This document shows, piece after piece, positions 33,350-46,299 of a stretch of 64,000 nt of DNA. How positions within the stretch are numbered: position 1 is the stretch's first letter; each line of letters starts with the position of its first letter. The stretch is taken from positions 54,102,703 through 54,166,702 of the forward strand of contig NC_088777.1 in the NCBI RefSeq assembly GCF_954871325.1, given 5' to 3'. The translations under genes and the position numbers were made by a program. Source of the DNA: Gordionus sp. m RMFG-2023. Taxonomy: Eukaryota > Nematomorpha > Gordioida > Chordodea > Parachordodidae. The notes beneath the pieces are model-generated. The model saw nothing but the letters and a program-made list of their open reading frames with translations. It had not been told where the DNA came from and did not search any database.

Positions 33350-35940
33350 ATTTTTTATATAATATAAATCTTATGTATACATTCTTAATATATGCATTTT
33401 ATTTTTGCAATTTTTTTAATAACTTCAAATAAGTAAGCTGCTTTGTTTATTTTTTTTCTAAAATGTTGATTACTTTTAAAAATCTTATTTAACTTTATTT
33501 TAGATTTTAAAAAGGAATATCAGAAACCAAGGCTACTTGGTGTAATATTGATCAGAAGTCAATAATATGCCCGAAAATAATTGTCATACAAAAATATTAT
33601 GAAATACATCAAACCCTTACCTATAATATACATTCAGAAATCTTTTAATATTTAAAATTTAATTCAAAATAGCTTTTAATAAAAGTCAATTATGCCCTGA
33701 TAATCTACAAACTTTTCTATAGATGAATATATTCATTGCAAGTAAAATAATGTAAAAATGACACATTTGGGCATTAAATTTAAATTTTAAAATTTATAAA
33801 AAAATAACTATATATTTTTATAATTTCATAAATGATTTCAATTTATAATATTGTAAATGAACTTGATTTTACTTAATCTTAGGTTATTATTATGGAATAC
33901 CTTCAATCTTATATTTATAAACACACGACCTATAATTATAAAGCTTGTCAAGGTATTAAAAGAGATTTTTAACTTTCATATAATGAATAATACTTTTTTA
34001 TAATACTAAAACTGTTAATACAATGATAAAACCTAATATCGCGATTGTTGTTAAATTTTCCTGAAAAAAAATTCATTTTATCAAAAAAAAAAAATTAATA
34101 GATGAGGGATATAAAATAATTTATGGAACAAATATATATTAGAGAATGCACTAAATTTTAACTTTTAAATATTATTAGTTTTTAAAATTAAATCCAAATA
34201 CTGACAAGTCCAAACTTAACTATTCTAAGATATATATTATAATTTTTTATTTATTATTTTTCTCTAATGATGCAGTTATCTTTTTTAATTCTTTCGGTGA
34301 AATGCTCTAACAGCGAAAACGTTATAAAGATAGTAAATTATGAAATTTAAAAAATGATGAATTATAATGTTAACTAATTCCAAAAAGAAAAATTCATTAG
34401 CTAGCAAAATGCCTCACTATTATGAAAATATTATTTTACAATTATAATGACAAAAAAAATTATTATGGTTAGAAAAATATATATGTAAATTAAACTATAC
34501 TCAGTAGAATTGAAATGCAGATTAAAGTCATAAGCCATTGGATATGACATTTGGCAGAAATCTGCTAAAATATGATATAAGTATAATTGGAACTTAACTC
34601 TTTTAACCTGTAGAATATGTTATTTGTACCATAGCAATTATCCACATCATGAGCATCTTGTGTATAATTTTTTTTAAATAATCACAAAATATTTAAAAAT
34701 GTTATCATAGATTATTGAATTTATTTTTAAATATTTATTCTAACTAACAGTTCAATAAATTGGTAAGAGAAATTATATTTTTTTTATAAACATAACAATT
34801 TATCTAGTACATTCACTTTAACTAAACGAAATTTGTTAATTATAGCAAACAAAATTTATATATTTTTTAATACGTTGTATTTACCATTTTTAATTTACTT
34901 TATATTATATTAATTAATTAATAAAATAAAATTTATAAAAACTATCATTTTGAAAATTTATCGAAGAAATGGGAGATGATTTGCTAAAGGAATTCCCCAA
35001 TATAAATTATTGATTTTACTTATTTTAAATATTCAAAAGTATCTAATATATTTTTTTTAATTTTGAATTTAAGAAAATCATCCAATAATCAATTTTCAAT
35101 GATATTCCTTATCTCTTTACTTTTATTCTTCTAAATAAAAAAATATAATCATTAGAAGGAGATCCGTCAATAAATTTAAAACATATCTCATTTCATTCCA
35201 CTCATATACTTTTATGCTAAAGATATATATTTTCTTAAATTTTATATTTCCTTGATAAATTATTAAGCTACTCTCATTCTCACATCTAAGAAATATATTA
35301 TCGAGATTAACTAATGAGATCGATGGTAGTCGGTAGTAGTGCTTGATAATATAAGAACTTGTAAATCGGTAGTATTGATTGATAATGTCAAAATTAAATA
35401 ACATTTTTTATAACTAGATGCCCAATTTACATAATATCACGATCTAAATTATTGCCTTAAACAGTAATTATTTAAATGGACATGTATATTAATAATAAAG
35501 AACTTTAAATTGAAATAAAACATTATTATATATTACCAACAAATATCATTAACAAACAAAAATTATTTAGCTTTAAATGATGATATTAAATTTTGTATTA
35601 TATAAGTAAAATCTAATTGTGAAGAAATGATATAATTTTAGACTTGAGAAATAACTAATTTACTGCAGGAGTTCACCCCATCTAGGCAATTTTATAACGA
35701 TTTTTTGCTATATTTCAAAAATACGACACTTATTAATTTACTCTTTCTTTCAATTTTTTTATCTCTGGATAACTTCTTAAAAATATAAAATAATTAAAAT
35801 TAGCTTAAATAGAAACTTACAATTACTTCCCCAGATTATAATAATGGAAATAATTCTTATATGAATTTTATTTGGCCTAATTAAAAATCGACCCAAATTT
35901 AGTCTTTTAACAACAATATTAGTCGATATTCTCAATTTCA
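33350..35940. other. AT-rich region, possible missing 5' exons of the unknown gene
   Basis: No recognisable protein or bounded repeat. The minus-strand frame at 35404-35123 (with LPSISLVNLDNIFLRCENES) is the best candidate for another exon, but I cannot support it by splice phase. Confidence 0.3.
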
Positions 35941-36129
35941 GAGGCAATGTATCATAAAAAAGTAATCAACGGTAATAGCAGGCTATTCAAAACTGTAAAT
36001 ATTTTCAGAGGTTTAGATATATTAGTAGCATTTCGAAGAGTAATTGAGTTCCGAGACAAAATAGCAATGGTCCAAGATGATTATTCTATGGAATCCCTTC
36101 TAGGAGAGAATTTTATAAGAATCAAAATG
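35941..36129 (+). CDS. Possible isolated exon, unknown protein
   Basis: After a good acceptor (CTCAATTTCAG) the frame reads MYHKKVINGNSRLFKTVNIF, then LVAFRRVIEFRDKIAMVQDD and MESLLGENFIRIKM, reaching donor-like GTAAAG at 36129. Composition is protein-like, but I recognise no family and see no partner exons. It could be a host exon or a retroelement remnant. Confidence 0.3.
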
Positions 36130-36589
36130 TAAAGTGTATGATAACAAGAATGGTAAATTTACTATATCCGGAAAAAAGAGTGCGCGAAGACTTTAAGAAA
36201 GAATTCCGAGACAGGGTAGTTGTCAATTTTTATCAAGATAATATATTATTTAATTTAATCGATTTTACTTTTTACACTTACAAAAACATTCACCAAATAA
36301 TATATTATTGTATTTTTATGTACTAAGCCTTTAGCCACAATTGATTGACCATAAATTGATTTACGATATATATATATATTCAGATTTTGTGTAAAGATAG
36401 ATAATCGAGAAAACGATATTATTTTTGTATTTTAAAAATGACATATAATTTTTATTTAAAATCAATTTCAATATGAATGAATCGTTGATAATTTTCCTCC
36501 TGCTTGCTCTTATTTTCTGGGAATCACAATAAACCCATTCTACTAATTATTAAGTTTAGCGCAATATTATTCTTTATTTGCGTCATGGT

Positions 36590-37150
36590 GGAGGATAGTA
36601 ATAATAATATAAAAGTCTTACTCAAAACCCTTGACCTAAAATTTATTGCTGAAAACATAACTGATGAACCCACTAAGAAATATAAACCGTTCGAGACGAT
36701 AAATAAAGATTTGGCGGTGAGTATAATGGATTCGATTGATAATTTATCATATGAGCAAATGAAGGATTTAATACAAAAAAAAGTTGAAAAGAATAAAATT
36801 ACGCGTATAATGGAAGTTTTTAGTACTAAATCAGATAGATTAGAGTCATCCAGAGAATATCTGGACTGAAAGCGTGCGGATCTGGCCTTAATTCAGATTT
36901 GATAGCGGTTCAATTCATTATTAATTGTCACAATGAGAGATTAAAAACAAGATTGATAGAAGAAAACACGACAGACTTGATTATCATTGAGGAAATTGTT
37001 GTCAAATGTCAATCATTGGAGATTAATAATAAAAAGTCCTTCATTGAAAAAGATACATGGAGAAAAGATGACAGATATGGTGCACAATGCTATACGACAT
37101 GAAATGAAAACAAGTATAATGGTAGGACCAACAACAACAACAGCAGCAGC
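36590..37150 (+). pseudogene. LTR-retroelement gag-like fossil
   Basis: Plus-strand pieces around ESSREYLD and AVQFIINCHNERLKTRLIEE, then IEEIVVKCQSLEIN, resemble the capsid C-terminal region of Ty3-type gag proteins. The sequence differs clearly from the Mag-like copy in the LIG1 intron, so it is a separate lineage. It is old and broken in several places. I see no LTRs. Confidence 0.4.
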
Positions 37151-37199
37151 AACAATAACAACAACAATTACAACAATTTCAAAAAGACGGAGATGATAT

Positions 37200-37975
37200 A
37201 TACCCCTTATAATTTAAGGCCAAGAAATAAAATTAATTTTATTAATGAATTATGAATGATCTTCAAGTTAATAATTATGATATTTTGTTTTTTTTTTATA
37301 AAATTACTTATTTGATATCATCTTATTTTACTCTTAATTTGTAAAAAGATTCTTGATTAGGTTCCAGTGAAATAAACTTACCATTTAATAAATTTTAATA
37401 GTTTTCAAAAATTATATCATATTATCATATTTTAAAAAAATATTTAATAAATCTGGATGTTCATGGATATAATATTTTACTCTCCCTTCACAAAAAACTA
37501 AATAGTATATTTCAAATTAACTAAAATGACAAAATGTTTATCGTAAATATGTAATGGGTACTGAAAACAAAAGTTAAAAAAATTAAAAGGATAGTTTATC
37601 TCAAGAAAAATATAACTAAAATATATTGATATTTTAAATTTAAATGATAAATTAGTCATCTCAACTAATGGTAATTTCTCCCAATCAACATATTCATTTT
37701 TTTAGCACGTAAAATTTTTAACATAACAAACGAAAAACGCGAGTCAATCTTCCTAAAACAAAAAATACAATTAGAAATTTTTAAACATAATTATACATGT
37801 TTTTTAGGTACATTTTTACTATAAGCTCTTTTTAGAGACATCGATATTTTTAAAATTTACACTCTTTTTTAATATTTTATATACATGTTTGTAAATTGTA
37901 AACTTAAACTAAAAAAAAAAAAAGAAAAAAAAAATAAGAATAGGTTCAAAATGTTTAGATTCTAATGAAAAGTTA
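37200..37975. other. AT-rich, nothing recognised
   Basis: No coding frame or bounded repeat is visible between the gag-like fossil and the LINE fragment. Confidence 0.35.
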
Positions 37976-37984
37976 TAAATGCAA

Positions 37985-38165
37985 ATTTTAAAGCAATTAA
38001 CTGACCGCACTCTATTCTCTTCCCTGCTCAATGGTACGTGCAAGAGTTCTCGAGGCCATTCCTTCAGTCAATCTTCAACTTCAACTTTCCAACAACGAAC
38101 TTACCCACGCCATTGGGGTCTAAATTGCTCAATCACCCACCCACACATCTGTTCGGGTTGAACGA
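37985..38165 (+). pseudogene. LINE fragment, same family as 47290-48600
   Basis: DRTLFSSLLNGT and LNCSITHPHICSG match DRTLFSSLLNAGH and LNCSITHPHICSG of the copy at 47.7-48.2 kb. The nucleotide match covers about 170 bp with small gaps. The frame is broken, so this is a short dead insertion. Confidence 0.85.
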
Positions 38166-38803
38166 ACGAAAAACATATTTTACATATTAAACAAAAATGA
38201 ACTTTTTTTCAACTTATATTACCAGAAAATTTTTACCAATCGAAGTCGATTTTGAACTCGGCATTCGGTCAAATAATAATATATTCAGAATAATTATTAG
38301 GATAATGCAAAAATGAAGAGATTTTGTCAGTAATGCCAATAATATGTGCCTTACAATTTTTATATTATTTTACCATTCTAAACTCACCCATATCGAAGAA
38401 ATCTATCATTTTTCAAAAAAAATTTTAGGTTTACATGTATTTGCTCCCAAATATTTTTAAAAAAAGCGCTAAAAAATAATCATTATATTTTCATATTTAA
38501 GCATTTAACGCCCTCTAATGGATATATATATATTTGTTGAAATTTGAATTGTAATAAGCTAGCAAATATTTTTATTTTGTTTTGCATTTAATCTTAAGTA
38601 AAAATGGAATTAAAAATTTTGTTTGTTTCTTCCTTTAATTATACTATCAACACCAAAAAATATTTAAAATGCAAAGTTTCATCTAAAAAAAATATTTGTA
38701 GAAAAAAAACTTTTTTTAAATAACTTAGGAAAATAACAAAATTGTATCCATATAAAATCGTAACGAAATATATATTTGTTGAAATTTTTTTTCAATATAT
38801 ACG

Positions 38804-39306
38804 TCGCATTGGGATTCGGAATTCGTGGGGATTCGGAATCTCTTGATTTTAAATCCTTTACCGAGAGCGATTTAAAAAATTTTAAAGTTCGATTTAACCG
38901 GAAATGTATTCTAGCATGGGTAGAGTACCCAAACTGTAAATTTCAAACAATTTTGCCATGAACTTTAGAACTACTTCTAATTTATATGAATTTTTCATAT
39001 AAATTAAAAAATACTAAAATGTCTATCGCTAAAATTGGCTGAAATTTATAAGATAAATACTCTACACATGCTGGAATACAATTCCTGTAAAATCAGATTT
39101 TTAAAATCCAAAAATCGCCCTTAGTAAATGATTCAAAATTGAGAGATTCCTAATCCCCACGGATAGTGTTGTTAAACGGCTCGTTTATTTTCGAAATCTT
39201 GAGGCTTAGGCAATATTTTTCTGGCTAAAATATTGAGTTAGCCGTTTTTAAAAATCGGCTCAAAACGAGCCGTTTAACAACACTACCCACGGATTCCGAA
39301 ACCCCA
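38804..39306. mobile_element. Miniature inverted-repeat element containing a nested element
   Basis: The left end (GGGATTCGGAATTCGTGGGG, then ATTCGGAATCTC) is mirrored at the right end once the nested 122-bp element is removed (GGTTTCGGAATCCGTGGGG, then ATTAGGAATCTC, on the minus strand). The inverted repeat is about 45 bp with some mismatches. I cannot fix the target duplication. Similar GGGGATTCGGAATC words recur near 39525 and 42440. Confidence 0.7.
39164..39285. mobile_element. TAGTGTTGTTAAA-family miniature element (122 bp), nested
   Basis: Perfect inverted ends TAGTGTTGTTAAACGGCTCG / CGAGCCGTTTAACAACACTA are flanked by the identical 8-mer CCCACGGA (39156-39163 and 39286-39293). It is inserted in the right terminal repeat of the 38804-39306 element. 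The 8-bp duplication points to hAT transposase mobilisation. Confidence 0.95.
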
Positions 39307-39987
39307 TATGACATATATAAGCAATTTTTTGAACAAATTATCTTAATAATTTTTTTTTAAAGTTAAAATTCATTTATCTTTAAAAACATGTGAACAAAAT
39401 ATAAAAATAAAAAAATGAATATATATGTTTGGGATATGGAATCATGTAGGATTCAAGATCTTGAATCTCCACGTTTTATAAAGGAACTTTTTTTTAAATA
39501 TTTTTTTAATAAATATTTAAAAAATATTCCGAATCCCCGTGAAAAAAAAATAAAATAATATAATTACTTTTTCTTCTCTTTTTTGCGGCTGGCACCATAT
39601 AATTAAAAGGCCAAAATAAGGGATTTAAAAAGAGAATTTTTTTAAAAAAGTAAATAGTATAAAATTAAGGCATATAATGAATGAAAAGGGATGAGGTTAA
39701 ACCTTTTTTGTTTTAAACAATATTAAAAATTATATTTATAAAAAATGGGAATTATTGCAACAATTATTCGATGCAATATGGCATTTCGTTGAACATTTAA
39801 GCAGGGACCTGACGTTTTTTACGCTTCAGTATGTAAAAGTGTGAATTTATAAATGTTCGGTTCAGCTTATTAAAGGTTCATTACGGTTAGGAATTTTTTT
39901 TTTTATTGAAGCAAGACCATCGTCTAATTTATTTTTATTAAAAGCATCTATGAATTATATATAAAAAAAATTTATGAGATTCAAAAT

Positions 39988-42103
39988 TAGAGGTATGCGC
40001 GGGCCGTGAAATTATGCGTCACGGCGTGAGTGTGAATAAATTTTGAATTCCAAGGCGTGACTGGGAGTGACGGGCCTTCCAAAAATTTTCCCCGGGCGTG
40101 AACATAAATTTCCCGTGAATCACGGAAATTTTAATTTTTTAAATTGTTTTTTTATAAATATAAACTTGCAATTTTATAATTATATTATATATTATTTTCT
40201 TATTTAATTCAATTCTTTTTTAAAAAAGAATAATTCATGAAAACTAAAAATCTTCCGCATTTTATAAACAACATCCGGTATCATTTAGTTAGTTCTACTT
40301 TCTTTTTGTGTTTATGTGTTTTTTGTCGCGAGACGTTATGCTAAATTTTGCTTAAACTTTTTACAGAAAAGTCAGTTATATTTTATTTATAAAGATCTTC
40401 AATCTTCAAATGCAACAGAAAGTGAAGGATTTTACAAGCTAGGCCAAGAGATAAATGTTGGTGTTACATATGGATAACAAAATATAAAAGCTGTGAATCG
40501 AAAAACTCTCATGAATACTACAGGTCCAAAAATATACCATGAAATAAAATTTAAAATTTAAAGCTTGATCAATAATTACTTGTCCATAATCACTGATATT
40601 TGGTGGATGACTATAAAAATCTAAGTTTTTGTAGGACATATTATCATTAAAGATTTTAAATTAAAAACATTTGTTTTGGCCACAAGGGCAATGGATGAAA
40701 AAAACTTCAAAATAAAAGTGAAATCAATTCAATTTTAGGAGAATATACAGAAGTAGAAAATACTTAAATAAATGTGTTGTGAGTGATAACGGAGCAAATC
40801 TTATAAGTGCATTCAAACATGACGAAATGCTTGCATGTATATGCCATATACAATAATATTATGCATTATATTTTTGACAATTGTTTAACTGAAATAGCCA
40901 TAAATATAAATGATGTAAAAAAATAGTACAATATTTCAAACAATCTACAGCTAATAGCAAACTAAGCCACACCCTTAAACAAGATGTAATAGCGTGAATA
41001 ACTAGATGGAACTCTGTATATCATGATACAGAGTTTCTTAAAATCATATTCTGAAATTCAGGTGTAATTGTTTAGCAAAGAATTAAATAGATTAGCCACA
41101 ATTGATATCAACATCATGCGCGAGTTAGATAAATTTTTATCAATATTTAAAGAATGCTCGGATAATCTGAGAGCAGATTCTCGTCCCACAATAAATGAAG
41201 TTTGTCTATGGAAACAAAAATTAATAAAATTTTGTTAACCTTCTGAACGTGATACAATAATAATCAAAATCTTAAAATACAGAACAAGATTTCTTTTAAA
41301 AGATTATTATGCAGCCACTACATAAGGTAGGCTTAATTCTAGATCCGAATTTCAAAAGACTTAAGTTTTTAATAAAAGAAGAAAATGATATATATAAAAC
41401 AATCTTAAAAATGAATTAGATGATATGCATAAGTCAATGCCAACTATCATTTATAACTTTCTTATCCTAAACTCATAAAAAACCGTATATTCTAAATGGT
41501 CAATACTAACTATCACTTTCCTAATTCATCCTACACTCATAAAAGACCGTATATTCTAAATAAAAAATTTAGAAAATTTCCAGATGATTCTGATGAAGCA
41601 TCAACATCACCGATGAGAGCTGTGAGGATGAACTCGAAAGATTCATATAAGATAAATAACAAGACAATATTTTGAAGTTTTTGAAGCAGGAATATTCATT
41701 TCCTTTTTTGAGAAAATTATCGAGTAAAATTTTCAGCTGCAAGTTCGGCTTCTAGTGAAAGGTTATTTTCTGTAGCCAATCTCTTATTAGAGGAAAGGCG
41801 TACACAATTGAAATAAAAAAAGATGGACATTCTTCTTTTTCTAAATAAATTTCGATTTATAGATTGTATTTATTTTTGTTATTGTTATTAATATGGATTA
41901 TGAAATTGGAGAAATAAATAGAACGAATTCAAAAAAGTGTGAAATTATAGCGATAGTTTTGAAAAATTTAAAAACACCGTGAATTTTCGGGCGTGAATCA
42001 AAATATTGCTTGTCGTGAGCGGACGGGACAGGTCGAAAATTTTTTAGTGGTAAGCGTGAGCGAGCGGGTCGTGAATAAGAAATTAGGCCCGCGCACACCT
42101 CTA
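39988..42103 (+). mobile_element. hAT transposon, full length but decayed (2116 bp)
   Basis: Inverted ends TAGAGGTATGCGCGGGCC / GGCCCGCGCACACCTCTA are flanked by perfect TTCAAAAT duplications (39980-39987 and 42104-42111). The plus strand holds transposase remnants in family order. VVSDNGANLISAF (about 40775-40815) covers the catalytic-core aspartate region. ITRWNSVYHDTEFLK lies near 41000. SASSERLFSVANLL with EERRTQL (about 41735-41815) is the C-terminal dimerisation motif. Several stops and frame changes interrupt the frame, so it is no longer autonomous. The subterminal CGTGAG/CACGGCG words are probable transposase sites. Confidence 0.93.
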
Positions 42104-42159
42104 TTCAAAATAACTCATTTTAAAATATATTATTTGAACTTATAAGTAATATATTTTCG

Positions 42160-42262
42160 AGTATAAATGGATTCCTTTTTTGTTCGTTGTGACGATAACA
42201 CAATTCTTAGCCCCGCCGTTTCTACAGAAACTTGTGTCGCGGGAACCGCCAGTACTATAAGA
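42160..42262 (-). pseudogene. hAT transposase C-terminal remnant
   Basis: The minus strand reads LAVPATQVSVETAGLRIVLS, then SQRTKK. This matches the hAT C-terminal block (VPATQVSVERxFSxLKFILSDQRTRL) with an internal loss around the SERxFS part. It differs from the adjacent 39988-42103 transposase, so it is a separate lineage. No termini were found. Confidence 0.6.
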
Positions 42263-42269
42263 GCACGTT

Positions 42270-43530
42270 TATATAATTCTGGATATTCAAATTATTTCCA
42301 TTTCTGAAATATAAAAACTGAACCTGTTTAACGGTTTTTTATAACGGTTCTTTTTACTCCTTCAAATTTTAATTATATTCGGTTACGGTTATTGTACAGA
42401 TATTTATAACAAAAATAAATTTTTTTAAAAAAATATTAAAAGGGGATTCGGAATCTTTTTTTTTAAAAAAACAATTAAATTATATTTTTTTGCCGCCTGG
42501 CTAACGATAGAAAATTTTATTTTTTAGAGATATTTAATATGTATTGCCAATCAAATAATTTGTGAGTCTCATATAATTTAGATTTACATTAATTACATGT
42601 GTCAATCATATAATTTATACCCGGATTTAAAAGGCATATTATAATTGATGACAAAAAAAAAGTAGTAGAGAATAAAAAATGAATTGGGAAATGGTTTTAA
42701 AAAAAATGAATAAGATTTAGGGATTATTCTTTTTTAAATGCAATAAATAACGATTTTACTTTATGAAATAGTCCATGAAATAATATATAAAAAAAATGGG
42801 AAAAGGGTTGTATTTTAGAAAATTTAGGAAACAAATTAAATCGTGTGGAGTTTATAGACGGAATTAGGGGAATCCGTCATAACGATCAATTGGAAATACG
42901 TAGATCCATTTATTATGATATTGTGATCTGGTTGATTCTTAATTATTCTACTTACTCAATTTTTCCTGATGATTTTAATTTGAGGTGTTACTTAATTTTT
43001 TATGATGATTTAAATTGAGGTTTGACTTAACAAATTTTTCCAATGATTTAAGTTTTTTTTTTAAAAAAAGAAAATGGATAAAAATTGATCGAGTTTATTG
43101 AAGCGTGTTGTTTGTAAGATAAAAATAAAATGTAAGATAAAAACAAAACGAACGGTGTAGTTAAATTGTTTAATTAATGAAATGCAAAATAAAACAGAAG
43201 TGTTGGTTATTAATGAATTGTGCTATTAATAAATGAAGAAAATAAAATGTTTATGAATAGAAATAAAATGGTTAATTCAAAACATACAAAGGTTTTTTTT
43301 TGTTTTTAGAAAAATATGAAATAGGGGATTAGGAAAAACAGAAATGAAATTTATTTTTGTTATTAAAAAGGGGGGGGGGGATAAAGTATTTTTATGATTT
43401 TAAAAGAATATTTAAAAGAATCTTTGTTTTTTTTTCCATTAAAAGAAAAAAAGAATTTTTATTATATTTTTGCCATTTAAAAAAAGAAAGACATTTTTAT
43501 AAAAATTGATTTAAAAATGATTAAAGAATT
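42270..43530. other. AT-rich, nothing recognised
   Basis: No convincing frame. A GGGGATTCGGAATC word at about 42443 echoes the terminal repeat of the 38804-39306 family; a 9-base G run lies near 43372. Confidence 0.35.
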
Positions 43531-43544
43531 ACCCTTAATAGATT

Positions 43545-43670
43545 GTGAAACATTTTTTCTCAAGATAATTGTAATTACAAAGTCTGTGAAAGACTTAATA
43601 ATAAAGAAACCATCTTATACTGGCAGGAAGTGTTTTCGTTGCCAAAGTTCTGATCATTTACTTTAAGATA
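43545..43670 (+). pseudogene. Possible retroelement gag zinc-knuckle remnant (fossil)
   Basis: The plus strand reads KSVKDLIIKKPSY, then GRKCFRCQSSDHLL, a CCHC-like knuckle typical of retroelement nucleocapsids. It is very short and broken; family uncertain. Confidence 0.3.
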
Positions 43671-44239
43671 TGATTTAATTTATAAAAATTATAGGACTTT
43701 TATATAAATATAAGCATAATCATGGAATAAATCAGAATAGCAGTGTTGATTTAATACTATATGAACCTTATGTTGCTAAATACCTAAATAAAAAATATAT
43801 TTAAATAAAAAATTGCTTTTAAACAAACCATAAGCTTTTCTTCAACACTTATAGGATGTTTTATAAAATTGGTACATTTGTAATGTAATAAAGGTTTTAC
43901 ATGTTTGAGTATATAATAAAAGGTTTCCTAAATTAAAATGAATTATAGATAAAATTGAATAAAATTACTTTAGTCATACTCATATTGTTGAAAAATTTAG
44001 GCTCATTTTTTAATAGTTTAGGAAAGAGAACATAAAATTCGCCCTCTTTGTTTTATTGCTATTAAGATGGTTTAATCTTCTCCTCTTCAAGATCATTCTG
44101 TAAAAAATAATAATTTGAGGATGGATACCATTTTGAATTAATAACTCTTTGCACTGCACTATAAGCTGCGATATTACGGCGAAATCGCAATCGCTCTTCA
44201 CTATGAATTCAGGGTATATCAAAAAGTATTTTATTTTTT

Positions 44240-46298
44240 ACAGAACCATCATGATGATATGTTAAAAGAAATTAATAAATTTCTTTCAAAATTTACTGAT
44301 AAAAATAATAAAAAAGTAAAATGGGAAAAATTTAAACAACAGAATCTAAATTTAAAAAAAAATGCTTCAAATGTGAATCAATCACAAATAGATGATGCAA
44401 TAATCAATTTTGTGATAGAAGAACTACAGCCATTTAACATAGTTGAAAAACCTGCATTTTTAAAAATGATAACCTCTTTACAACCCAATAAAAATGTTAT
44501 GTCACGCCCAACTCAATCAAAAATATCGAAAGACTATAACATCAGGATAGATAATAATGTTTAGCCAACCAAACTTTTCTTTGTATCACAGTAGATTCAT
44601 GGTCATCATATCATCGGTATTTTGTACATAATACTTTGAATATATCAATTCGTTAATATTATTAGTTCATTTTTAGGCATGACTGTCCACTGGTTGGATA
44701 TAGTCACTTTAGAAAGAAAATCAGCATGTTTAGCTTGCCAAAAGCTAACTAGCAAACATACATTTGATTATTTAGCAGAAACAATTTTAAACCTTCTTAA
44801 GAAATTTAAAATACATAATAAGGTAACATTATGTGTCACTGATAATGCAAGAAATTTTTTAAAGGCCTTTAGGTTTAAATAAATAGTCTACATTTTATAT
44901 TTTTAAAAAAATAATAGATTATTAGATAAATTATCTGAAGATGTGGAAGATGAAATTGTATCATTATCAATAAATTAGGTATTTGAATATCAAAATAGAC
45001 AGGAAAACTTTATTTATCTACCAAAACATCACTCTTGTGCTTTCCACAATCTTAATTTAGTGGCAAGTGTGGATGCTGAAAAAGCACTAGAAAATATATC
45101 TTTTAAAAACATATTAAGTTCATATGATAAATGCAAAAATTTATGGAATAAACAAAATCAATCTACATCGTTTGCTGATGATTTAAAGAATAATTTATCT
45201 AGGTTGCTTATGAGGCCTATTGTTACAAGATTTAATTCATATTATAAATCTTTGAAATTAATAGACTCATTAGTAAGAGAAAAATCTTATTTATTTGACA
45301 AAGTGTGTGACATGGGAGGATTAGCAAGGCTTTCAAACAATGAAATTTTTTTGGAAGAATACTGTACTGTAAGTCCTAATAAAATTTTTTAGAATAAATA
45401 TTATAATAAATTGTTTAAATTTTAAAATAGATTATGGAACCTATTGCAACTGCTCTCAATATTTTAGAAAGTGAAGAAAAGATGCATTTGGGCTATTTGA
45501 CCCCAACAATAACAATAGTTATTTTAAAATTAAAAAAAATCAGTGGCCTAAAATATGGTCAACCATTGATAGACGCTGTATTAAATGGGATTAATAAAAG
45601 GTAATAAACCTATCACTATCAAATTAATTACATATATTTTATTTTTTTTAAAGATTTGACATATATATGGAGTTCAATATCTTCTTTGAGCTATTATACA
45701 TCCAATATTCAAGCTTCAATGGCCTTGGATTAAACTCCCAGAAAATGAACCTTTAAAAAATAAACTTATAGTTTTATTGAAAAAAAGGATTGAAAACCCT
45801 AGAATTGATAATGAAAGAACTGTCGATTCCGTGATATCCTTTTTTTTGACGAGGAAGTAGAGGGCGGATTGGAGGATGATATCTTATCACAATTTTTGAA
45901 GCAAAGGACAAAACATTAAATGTTTTTAATAAATTCCCTGCTTTACAAGATTTGTTTATTAAGTGTAATACTTCCAATTCCCTCGTCTGCCCCTGTAGAG
46001 CGCGTTTTTAGTATAGCTAACGCTGTATTAACTGCCAAGCGTTCCTGCCTTTCGATGAAAATTTTGAAAAACAATTGTTATTAAAAATTAATAAGAAATT
46101 TTATTTATAAATAAAAAATATTTATATTCGTTTCTATTATATAGTATTATCGAAATAAAATTATTATTTTTTATCATGGCTAATATATTGTTTTAAAAAA
46201 TATAAGACATTTATTTAAATTAAATTTTAAAAAATTTATCATAAAATTTTGAACGAACGTGAACGCGTTCTTTTTTTTTAAAAATGTTTACAGCACTA
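44240..46298 (+). mobile_element. hAT transposon with intron-containing transposase (decayed)
   Basis: The right end TTTACAGCACTA at 46298 follows GAACGTGAACGCGTTC repeats. The left terminus is not identified. The plus-strand transposase starts after acceptor TTTTTTACAG with NHHDDMLKEINKF, probably the end of a BED finger. It continues with ELQPFNIVEKPAFLKMI, TVDSWSSYHRYF, GMTVHWLDIVTLERKSACLA, CVTDNARNFLKAF, CAFHNLNLVASVD, MRPIVTRFNSYYKS and SAPVERVFSIANAVLTAKRS. This is the full hAT order. At least four short introns with GT-AG ends are apparent. Some stops and a frame change near the C-terminus suggest it is dead or nearly so. Confidence 0.87.
44259..46065 (+). pseudogene. hAT transposase, multi-exon, decaying
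   Basis: Readable exon blocks: 44249-44620 (one stop near 44562), 44677-44873, 44922-45370, 45432-45600 and from about 45654, separated by candidate GT-AG introns of roughly 48-62 bp (for example donor at 44621, acceptor TTTTTAG at 44676). The RNase H-like core is recognised by DSWSSY, VTDNARNF and the CAFHNLNL block. The dimerisation domain is recognised by PSSAPVERVFS near 45975. Codons in the last part are interrupted in more than one frame. It is the cargo of the element ending at 46298. Confidence 0.75.
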
Positions 46299-46299
46299 C

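Noticed and set aside
39988-42103. Host gene of the ZBED domesticated-transposase type
   Set aside because: Perfect terminal repeats and target duplication remain and the frame is interrupted, so it is an ordinary dead transposon.
44010-44222. Minus-strand frame with SDCDFAVISQLIVQCKELLIQ
   Set aside because: It looks protein-like and the patch is GC-richer, but the strand opposes the hAT transposase and I recognise no family or splice partners; left unannotated.
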